This document shows positions 55,865-64,000 of a stretch of DNA of 64,000 bases, one piece after another (the stretch's first letter is position 1; each line of letters starts with the position of its first letter). A model generated the notes under the pieces. That model searched no databases. It was not told the DNA's origin and was given only the letters and a program-made list of their open reading frames with translations. Made by a program: the position numbers and the translations under genes. Source of the DNA: Pseudoips prasinana (Eukaryota > Arthropoda > Insecta > Lepidoptera > Nolidae); contig OX621245.1 of NCBI GenBank assembly GCA_951640165.1, forward strand, positions 16,360,330 to 16,424,329, in the 5' to 3' direction.

Positions 55865-56525
55865 GTTAGGATAAAATAGTTGAACTCAGTCTCGAAGAAT
55901 GCAGCTCATGTCTCCGGGCACCGTTCATTGCACAGCCACTTGCACAGTCTTGTCTCCCGTGAGCGTAGCTTCACCTCATAACGACCGCTCTGGAAGGCCT
56001 TTGTCACTTTGTAAAGACCACGTGTCCAACTGACCAGCTTTCCTGTAGACTGAACATACATGATTACAAAAACAAGTTCGTTAAGTTTTAACTCGCGAGT
56101 AGGATGTCTATTACGGTTAAATTACTCGTCCTTATATATTTTAGTTAGATTGTCTGTAATATGAAGTCTCGTGCAGCCTCTGGTTATTTTACCTAACGCA
56201 TCACGGTTGGTGACACGGCCACGTCACGTACTAACACACAAAAGGTTGGCGTAGTTTAATCTTAACAAATGGGAGGAATTAAAGTTCTCAGTTCTAAAAC
56301 TGAAATTGGTTTGATACTTTCCCAAGGGGTAATAGGCTGATATGGGATCTTAGGATAAGTTTCTTAGAACAATGCAAGGTATACTTTCCGACAAACTGCT
56401 TCAAACCTCGCCACGACACCATGTACTGGTCGCAGCCTGCACAGTTTTGTCATAACTGCCACTGAACAACGCACGCTCATGAAGACCGTTTGGCAGTATG
56501 CTGAACACCTTCAACGGTCCACACA
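55865..56525 (-). pseudogene. Ty3/gypsy integrase C-terminal remnants
   Basis: Two minus-strand pieces encode the same part of a gypsy integrase end. The piece at ~56525-56400 reads GPLKVFSILPNG and later QYMVSWRG. The piece at ~56150-55870 reads LKLNELVFVIMYVQSTGKL, KVTKAFQSGRYEVKL and, after a stop, AAFFETE. Both contain stops and frame changes. Because they cover overlapping protein positions, they represent two copies or a duplication. The DNA transposon at 56580 sits directly upstream. Confidence 0.65.
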
Positions 56526-56579
56526 TTTATAGATTATATTGCTGTGAATTTACAAAAGGGAAAAGACAATGAGCAGAAG

Positions 56580-56692
56580 TGGTCCAAATTTCCACCACCA
56601 TTGAGGGCTATGTAAGCTTAAAGTCGACTAAATACCATACAATTTTGATTACTAGGTGAAAAAAATATATTCACTCAGAAAAAAGTTATGAC
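56580..56692 (+). repeat. Left terminal inverted repeat
   Basis: Pairs with 60404-60515: conserved outer ~20 bases and an inner block ending gttatgac, with a more diverged middle. Confidence 0.8.
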
Positions 56693-57234
56693 TGTTTTAA
56701 AAATACGTATTTTTAGTTATTTAACCGTTAATTTTTTTCGCACATAGCCACATTTCAAGCAGTAAAAACATGGTAGCAATGATGACGCATTCCCCCTGTT
56801 CTGTTATGCGCTCAAATCGTCTGCAAAGTATACAATGATAACCTTAGCGCACCTACCCATATAAAAATGTAATCGGAACGGTTCGCAATCGTGCTAAAAG
56901 TATTTTTTAATATTTTTGCATTTCGAAACCCGGGGATTGCTAGCGTCGACTCGTAGATGGAGATAGCATTAGTTTTGTCCCTTTCGCACTTAGGAAGCAA
57001 TACGGTATACGCTGCGCCGACGACGTTGAACTGGTTTTTACCTAACTACCTGACCCAATCAACACATATTGTGTCCCACGCAGTCGTTCGTTTGCTTGCT
57101 TTCGGTGCGTACTGTGCATTTTCTGGTTATATTTTCCCTGCGACTTTTGTGTACTTGATTTCTTCTGATTCTCTACTTTCGACTACGGCTATATCTCATC
57201 GGACTATTTGTTATTGCTTTGTGTATCTGTGACA

Positions 57235-60033
57235 ATGGAAGCGGAAAGAAGAAACTGCATATGTTGCAGTTATTCATTGTTTCAAAGAAGAAACTATCAG
57301 TTGCTTCAACCGTTTCTGGATAATCACCCAGGAACTGCAGAGCATATTCAAGGACTTTTAGCACCTCGACAGGTTAGTACATGCATATGTGTATTTTATT
57401 TCAAATTGTCGGAAGGCGTGAACAATAAGGCTTCTGACAGATGAACGCGCGGCGACGCGCGGTTGGTTCGGCGCGCGGTTTGAGATTGTAACAAATCAAT
57501 GTTGTTGTGTACATGACCGCGTGACACACGACGCGCGGTCATGTACACAACAACATTGATTTGTTACAATCTCAAACCGCGCGCCGAGCCAACCGCGCGT
57601 CGCCGCGCGTTCATCTGAACTTAGCCTGAGATTACTTGTAACGAAAGATCCCTAGAAAAACCTTTTTGAAGCGAAATATTTTGGACGTTTTCAGTCTTGA
57701 TCCATTTTTGTTACTATTGTTTGTCAATTAATCAATATTTTAGTATCGGTAGTAACGTCATGTTTTAATCATCATTACCGTTTTTTGTTTTGAATACATA
57801 AGTACATAACATAGATAATATATCCAGACGTGGGATGGCGTGAACAAAAAGATTACTTGTAAGTAACACTTTTGTTAAGTTAGTTAATCAATATTTTACT
57901 ATCGGTAGTAACGTCATGTTTTAATCATTCTTACCGTTTCTTGTTTTGTTTTGAATACATACTTATATGGATAATATACCCAGACGCACAGAATCAACAC
58001 TAGCTTATTGCCGGAGAGCCTGTATGCGGAAGGAATCGAACCTAGGACCTCTCTTAGCGAGTAGACATGTTAGCTAACACACGCAGTTAGACAGAACGTC
58101 ATGAATAAAGGTGTTGTATTTGTTGCAGTTAATACTGGATGGCGAGCAATATATCTGCCGCAATTGTTGGTTGCGGGTAAGGTATGCAGTTGACCGCAGT
58201 CAAAACCAAGCTGACCAGCCGCCTCCTCGTGTCGGAAGACCATCTGGAGGAATCTTCGAAACCAATGAATTCAAAAGAGCACCAAATACATCTAACACAT
58301 GCATTTATCATGAATGTGGCAATGCAAGTAGATGCCGTATTCCGGCGTCTATCAAACTAGAACTGTTGGTACACTCGAATTTATACATACCTCCAAACGC
58401 AAGAGTATGTCAACAACATTTGGATGAAAATCAATGGGGTCACTTAATTGATGCTCCAAACTTATCCCACGATTTTACCGGAGAAATGTTCGTAGACATT
58501 ACGAAAATCTTACAAACAGCCGTTCTTAATAGTTCCAACACAATGGACTTTGAAAATATACAAACTATGGATCCAAAAATATTGCATCATCGTGTGGGCA
58601 TCACTCATAACGCATTTGAGCAAGTGATACGAGAAACCCCTTCATTGCAGCAAGAAGTAACCGACCCCAATACTGCACTTGCTATTTTTTTGATGGAGCT
58701 TCGGACGGGTGAGTCGAACGAAAGACTCAGCGTACTTTTCAGAATGAGTCGCCGTACGCTCGAAAGGAAAATGAATACTGTGCGCAAATGTTTGGTACAA
58801 GATTTCGTACCAAGGCACCTGGGCCTGGATCATATTTCAAGAAATGAAGTAGTTGCGAAAAATCTGACTGTGCCAAATGGTCTTTTTGGAAACCCAGATG
58901 CACCCTTACAAGAAAGGAAAGCTATTCTGGTGATAGATGGAACCTACGTCTATACTCAGAAGTCTTCCAACTTCCTTTTCCAGCGGAAAACATACAGTTT
59001 GCACAAATACACGAACCTGTTAAAACCATTTCTCATTGTATGTTGTGATGGCTACATATTAGATGTTACTGGGCCTCACGCAGCAACAACATCGGATGCC
59101 GTTATAATGAAAGGTCTTATTAACGAAAGAGAAGACAATCCATTCCATTACTTTTTTGAAGCAAACGATGTTTTTATCTGCGACCGCGGCTTTAGAGACG
59201 TTATTGGTGACATGGAATCGTGTGGTTATGTGGCACGTATGCCAATTAGCAAACGGCGTGGCGAAGACCAGTTACCCACGTTAGAAGCCAATAAAAATAG
59301 GGAAGTGACGATATGCCGCTGGGTCGTCGAGGTCGTAAACGGACGTTTTAAGCGCGATTTTCGCCTATTCAGGCAAGAATTTTTTAATCGTGCTATGAGC
59401 CACATGATGGATGATTTCCGGGTGGCTGCTGCGCTTATTAACGCTTTTCATCTTTTAATCGAAGATAACGCGCATGCGGAAGAATATTTAAGAATAATTA
59501 GAGAGAGATTGCATGTACCAAATCAATTGGGAGCATATGTTACAAATAGAAATATAAATAGAAGGCGGGCAAGTTTTCGAAATATTGAAGCCGACGCCAT
59601 AGGAGCAGATGAATTTCCTGTTCTGACTCAAGAAGACTTGACATTGTTTGCACTTGGTTCATATCACATAAAACTTGCGCGTAGCTACTATAGCGAACAC
59701 GTACGCAATGGCGTGTATCAGATTGAAGTAGCAAGAGATGGAGCATTTAGTGAAATAGTTGATTTTGGCATTGAACCTGAAAACGCTATGTTGTTACGCG
59801 CAAGAATACAATCCCGACACGCACGTGCAAGACAATACTACACGTATGTAATGATCCATAATCGAGAAACCATTTCGAACTACTACTGTTCTTGTCTTTC
59901 TGGAATGCGAACTGTGGGTTGCTGTGCCCACGTCATGGTAATTATTTGGTATTTTGGATGGGCGAGACACCAACCCACAATTCTACTTCCAGCTGCGAAT
60001 CTGGACAATGTTATTGTGGATGAAGACATATGA
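57235..60033 (+). CDS. DDE_Tnp_4 transposase with Cys-rich fingers and SWIM domain, two exons, 680 aa
   Basis: Predicted exon 1 is 57235-57372 (46 codons, ending cgacag/gttagt) and exon 2 is 58129-60033 (634 codons, after tttgttgcag), joined in phase 0. The splice unites two halves of a CxxC...CxxC finger: CICC in exon 1 and CRNCW in exon 2, which supports the model. A second Cys/His finger follows (CIYHEC...ARVCQQHL). The DDE_Tnp_4 core has D316 (AILVIDGTYVY), D398 (DVFICDRGF) and E447 (WVVEVVNGRFKRDF), all in place. The end has a SWIM finger: CSC, nine residues, CAH. No stop or frameshift. AATAAA lies at 60075-60080. It should move its own element. The GTG at 58111 used by a plain ORF call is intronic. 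Confidence 0.88.
57438..57617. repeat. GC-rich palindromic MITE in the transposase intron
   Basis: 84-base arms starting cagatgaacgcgcggcgacg pair with one mismatch, around the centre tgacacacga. The outermost ~10 bases (ggct...) pair partly. Lies wholly inside the intron, so it need not disturb the protein. Confidence 0.9.
57728..57986 (+). repeat. Direct duplication of ~100 bp within the intron
   Basis: taatcaatattttagtatcg...cgtcatgttttaatcat...cagacg at 57728-57830 recurs at 57885-57986 with few changes. Confidence 0.85.
57998..58100 (-). repeat. tRNA-like SINE remnant at the intron end
   Basis: Minus-strand gttagctaacatgtctac and B box aggttcgattccttcc resemble a tRNA-derived SINE head. 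Not a functional tRNA. Confidence 0.6.
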
Positions 60034-60403
60034 GATGTATTCTTTTAAGGACAGACTCCACACTGTGAGACAGGAATAAATAAAACTTGAACGTGAAATA
60101 TTTTTGTGTTTACATTTTTCCCAGTATTACAAATATTTTAAAATAAATATAAGCATTGTAAAGATAGCTATAAGTCCTTTCATTTGATTTGATACCCCAC
60201 ATGATAGGGTTTGATTTTTTGACGTAGCGAGGTACCTACCGCGACCGCCATATTGTTTATATTTTGGCTCATATAGCTTATAACAACCAGAATAACGTAT
60301 GAATTACAACGAAATGTCATACACCTAAATCAATCGAGTAGTTTAAAAGATATAGTGAAATAATGAAGCGTAAAAAGGTTTTTAAATTGCAAGTTTTCAT
60401 GGG

Positions 60404-60515
60404 GTCATAACTTTTTACTGAGTAAATATTTTTGGTTGCGGTCTTCTTATAATGATTCAGAACGCAGTGTTCCATCATATGTCATAGTTCTTATTGATGG
60501 TGGAAATTTGGACCA
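60404..60515 (-). repeat. Right terminal inverted repeat
   Basis: Partner of 56580-56692; ends ggacca at 60515. Confidence 0.8.
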
Positions 60516-60519
60516 AGCT

Positions 60520-61300
60520 CCATATATTTTTGCCCATTCTTCTTTATTTACAAAGAGTACATTCCAAACGTGAACTCTTTTAGTTAAACTCAGTGGGAGT
60601 CGATGTACAATCAAATGGAAGCACGTGGAGCTAAAAATACTTCAAAATAAGGGAGACAGTTTTTTCCCCAACTGCATGCTCACGTTCGTCACACTAAAGA
60701 CTCAACAGAGATCCTTTAACAATGTTACACAAGAACCGCCTGGGTTCCTCTCCTACCGGATTGTATCGATAAATACAAAAGATAATAACGTCTTACGTAC
60801 TTGCCTCCAAACTACCATACTAAAGCTATTGAATTACGTCGTCCGCTGTCTGGGTTACCTGTGTCCAATTTAAAGGCTTTGAAATCTGATTAATACAACT
60901 TCAGCGTTATCAGCATTTGGCAACATTATCCCCTTTAGAAATCAAAATCCTAGAAACAATGCACCAACGCGCAATACGCGGTATTAGATCACATTAAAAC
61001 TCGGTATATTTCAGAGCACTAAAACAGTAATTATAAAAATCACTTCTATAAGATAATGGTGGAAGTCAGACTTTTTGTGGCAGGAAAACTTACACTAAAC
61101 CACCTTTCTCGGACTCGGCCTCACCTGACCATAACGCACTTGTCTTCAGGTTGCTTACACGACTCTGATCTCACCTTTGTGAAATGTTTGTGCTCCGCAT
61201 GACCTTGTCTTTTACAAAACATAATTACATAATGACGAACATATAATTCACGTACACAAAACACATCCAGAGTACAACCACTTATGGTTCACACAAACAG
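60520..61300. other. Right-hand part of the decayed gypsy region
   Basis: No intact frame. An 82-codon plus frame at 60625-60873 has no motif that I recognise. Could be remains of pol, unproven. Confidence 0.4.
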
Positions 61301-61304
61301 TTTA

Positions 61305-61385
61305 CGCAATTTACGGGAATCGAACCCGGGTCATTGAATGACAAGGCGATGATCTTAACCACTGCGCCACACGTGCAGTCAAACT
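61305..61385 (-). repeat. SINE family B head
   Basis: Minus-strand gcacgtgtggcgcagtggtt with B box gggttcgattcccgtaa. Confidence 0.8.
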
Positions 61386-61389
61386 TCAG

Positions 61390-62724
61390 AGGATGACTTC
61401 AAACTTATATTGATAACTCCGCTGCTAAGAAGTAGCTTGAGAACGTGCACTGCTATTATACCTACTAGGTTTTAAATAACAACTCATTTACATTGTAGAA
61501 TGCAAATAACACATTGAGTATTAAATTGAAAAAATGAGAAGACTGTCAAGTGTTACTCAGTAAGCTTTGTCAATACCTTGTAGCATAGGCTTTTCAGCTC
61601 CTCACTCAATCCTCTCACTACCATAAGGCGCAAAACAACGGCATGACATGTTATACAACACCGTGATGTCAACCGTTTGAGGTTACATTCCTCAGCGGTG
61701 ATCAATACCTACTGCTATATACCATGGCTATCATGCAATGCACACGATACTGAGCGGCACCGGCGGCGGCGGCTATCAACACTACGACGTCTACTGATCG
61801 AGCTTAGATCGTAATTTGTAACACACATCGCAAACTACCTTTTATTTTAACATGATGAATCGGTTAGACTAGGAGGCTTTCACTGTTTCACTGGACTATC
61901 GCAAACTACCGTGCGACAAACTAAGTGAATGGTTCTTCGCCCTGATATGGGATCCACCTTTCAAGAAAAGTCTTGATCGGCCACGTGAAATACATCGCGG
62001 TATCTCACAAACAAAACAATAAAATTGTATCTACTTACTTAAATCACACAATACAAATATTTACCAAAACAAAACACACTTGTGTACACTTCGTTGACTG
62101 TGCTCACAGTTAATACACTCGTTAACGGTTAAACCACAATAGTGTTTAGAACAACTCTAAACAAAACGAACGACTCGAAATATAGACTGATCACGTCAAT
62201 AGTAGCCGGACTACCCACATTTTGTGTTAATTTTACGGATGTAAAATTACTTTCGATAATTTCTAAACTAATCACGATAGTATCGAACGTACGATATAGA
62301 TTTTATTGTGCCTTGGAAGACATTCAGGTTCACACTTACATGAGCTTATACTGCTAACACTCAAGGAACGTAAACGGAAATCGTCCAGTTTTTAACAAAC
62401 AAACACACCTAGGTGATCGGTTATTCACTTGAGAGCGCGACTATGATTGCGATCGCAACCGCAGTGTACAGGTAGGGCGTCGGGGGCTACTGCCACGTGC
62501 TATATTAGACGCACTTTTTTCTGACTCACGCTACTAATCACAATCCTCTAGCACTCAATTACACGAGATACGCAGCGGCGTTGGAATTTCACAACACCAT
62601 AACACACAATATACAACGTGGTTGATTTGTCTTAAGAAAATCACAAATGGAAGTAACACGATGTTAGATCTTATTAAATTTGGATGGCAACAAGCAGCAC
62701 TTGGGTTCTTTATACCAATTCTGA
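61390..62724. other. Intergenic or decayed element interior
   Basis: No supported gene. Small frames (62142-62357) lack motifs. A CGG-rich cluster occurs at about 61757-61777. Confidence 0.45.
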
Positions 62725-62783
62725 TTTTAGGAATTAAAAGGATTTATTAATAAAAAAGAGGTTTATTCACACTTCAGAATAAA
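62725..62783 (-). repeat. Truncated second LTR copy (59 bp)
   Basis: Matches 54106-54164 in the same orientation (ggaattaaaaggattt, gaggtttattcacacttcag). It may be the only remainder of the 5' LTR of the gypsy element; the rest is lost. Confidence 0.6.
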
Positions 62784-62870
62784 GAGTTCCTAAAAGTACC
62801 TTACTTCCCAGCTAACTGCCACCCCCCACTGTATGTATATATTGCAACTTATCCGGACACGATTATATTT

Positions 62871-63212
62871 ATGAATCAAAACCAGGCAGACTATTTCAGA
62901 GAGAACTCAAAGATGGTAGATTTTGACGCAATGTACACAGAACCCATATATTTCAATCAAGTTACAAATGGAACGCCAAACTTTCAGACTGAGAATCAGC
63001 AGATTTTTGATGAGAATCCAGTGATGTCTGAAAATAGTACAGAGATGGCTGAAAAAAAGAAACTTAAATATCCATTTATTGAGGAAACCTGTGGAAACAA
63101 ATGCAAGAGACAGTGTGATTTTTTTAAATTAGAGGAACGAAAATTAATATGGAACAATTACTGGGCCATGAATAACGAAAACCGCAGAAGCTTTTTAAAT
63201 AAGTGCACATAA
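62871..63212 (+). pseudogene. Cys-rich N-terminal fragment of a transposase-associated protein, 113 codons
   Basis: An open frame with an acidic, low-complexity start, then a compact Cys motif (CGNKCKRQCDFF) and RKLIWNNYWAMNNENRRSFL. This resembles the Cys-rich domain at the start of many uncharacterised insect proteins linked to transposons (C..KC...C....R..I...YW.....R..F). The frame stops after NKCT. In another frame further down, FYYLTKIKRWYSV (about 63278-63316) may continue the same family, suggesting a frameshifted remnant rather than an exon. Identification is from memory of the pattern and moderate at best. Confidence 0.45.
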
Positions 63213-63319
63213 ATTTAAGCTATAAAGAAACACAAAGTTGCGGAAAAAAATCCAAATCCTAAGTACGCTAAAAATTAAAGTCGGTTCTATTACCTAACTA
63301 AAATTAAAAGATGGTATTC

Positions 63320-64000
63320 TGTCCAAACTTGTGCCGCTCATGCCTTCAAATCGAAGACAATTTTGGATAAATTTACCGGTTTGTGACTCATCCGAAGATT
63401 TAGTTTCAGGGGTCAAATGATTACAGACTAATACGGTTTTGGGTTTCTTTTTTCACGTTTCATGAGTCTTTATTATATACTAAATTGTTCCTACTTTAAG
63501 ACATATATAAATAATTACTGCAAAAATCATGAGTATCATTTAAAATTCGTACTTACTTGCTTTATTAAATGGTCATGGTGGCGATAGGTGAACTTATTCA
63601 ACAATATTAAAATCCTAGTAACGGCACTCACTATGTTATGAAATTGATCAACAGGTTAACTCTAAATTAAAAAAAACAATTTAATCTTCAGTAAGTGCTA
63701 TAAAACGTGATCTATTATTTCTACGCAAAAATAGTTAAATTCTGTTTAAAGCCAAGGATATACCGCATCTTTTGATCTAAAAATCTTCTAGTCTCGGCGC
63801 GGCGAGATCTCAAGGTGACCTACTCGTTTTTTCGCTCTCCTGTAAAATTTGTCCCGACTCCCTTACTAGGTTTTGGAATTGCACAGCCGAGGGGATATTT
63901 TAAAACGGCGCTTTATTGAATCGCGTACTACATAATTAAGGACTAAAAATAATTTCCAAGTGTAGCAAGTCTGTAATTTAAAGTGCGAGCCACTATGGTA
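63320..64000. other. AT-rich DNA to the window edge
   Basis: No gene recognised. One inverted copy of the CCTAG motif (cccttactaggttttgga) lies at about 63860-63878. Confidence 0.5.

Larger units (their letters stand above)
56580..60515 (+). mobile_element. 3.9-kb DNA transposon with TIRs and a spliced DDE_Tnp_4/SWIM transposase
   Basis: Left end tggtccaaatttccaccacc and right end (reversed) tggtccaaatttccaccatc are inverted repeats. A second matching block (actcag(a/t)aaaaagttatgac) sits 113 bases inside the left end and 112 inside the right, confirming paired termini of at least ~110 bp. A 2-bp AG flanks both sides (56578-56579, 60516-60517). Between them lies one two-exon gene. It is inserted in a decayed gypsy integrase region. 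PIF/Harbinger-related groups such as ISL2EU/IS4EU are the likely home. Confidence 0.85.

Noticed and set aside
58111..58128. Start of the DDE_Tnp_4 protein at 58111
   Set aside because: That codon is GTG within a pyrimidine-rich stretch ending in a 3' splice site; splicing to the exon ending at 57372 restores a Cys finger.

Overview
The window looks like ordinary AT-rich insect nuclear DNA, almost certainly from a moth or butterfly (Lepidoptera). The evidence is the repeat content: several tRNA-headed SINE families, an R1-clade LINE, RTE/CR1-type LINE tails, many TA-flanked MITEs, an errantivirus-like LTR element and TTAGG-type motifs. I cannot name the species. No conserved host gene is clearly present, so the window reads as a gene-poor region built from nested mobile elements of different ages.

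Left part (1-25 kb): fragments of the R1-clade LINE (3 pieces, one with an 18-bp target duplication and one split by a GC-rich palindromic MITE); a 104-bp tandem array whose every unit holds a 26-bp-armed hairpin; two back-to-back near-perfect palindromes; LINE tails; SINEs; a cysteine/methionine-rich-looking minisatellite; and a broken alpha-tubulin pseudogene that carries a piece of a MITE.

Middle part (25-47 kb): a complete mariner (1,266 bp, TA duplication, intact 339-aa DD34D transposase); a degenerate pol-like fragment with a perfect 49-bp fold-back duplication; an intact intronless 458-codon ORF (34097-35473) related to long-spaced IS630/Tc1-type transposases but lacking the first catalytic Asp, the best candidate for a domesticated gene; a pol-deleted errantivirus-like element with both LTRs, a polypurine tract, a gag start and env remnants (itself hit by a 341-bp MITE); and a SINE split by an 875-bp non-autonomous DNA element.

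Right part (47-64 kb): a nearly full R1-clade LINE (48072-52745, minus strand, 15-bp target duplication, ORF1 with three zinc knuckles, ORF2 with endonuclease and reverse transcriptase broken by two small frameshifts); a decayed Ty3/gypsy element; and, inserted into its integrase end, a well preserved 3.9-kb DNA transposon (56580-60515) with matching terminal inverted repeats and a two-exon gene encoding a predicted 680-aa DDE_Tnp_4 transposase with N-terminal Cys-rich fingers and a C-terminal SWIM finger. A partial Cys-rich transposase-associated ORF lies near the right edge.

The elements do not form a pathway. Their nesting gives relative ages: gypsy older than the 56.6-kb transposon; R1 copy at 9.8 kb older than its MITE; SINE at 44.4 kb older than the 875-bp element; errantivirus-like element older than its MITE.
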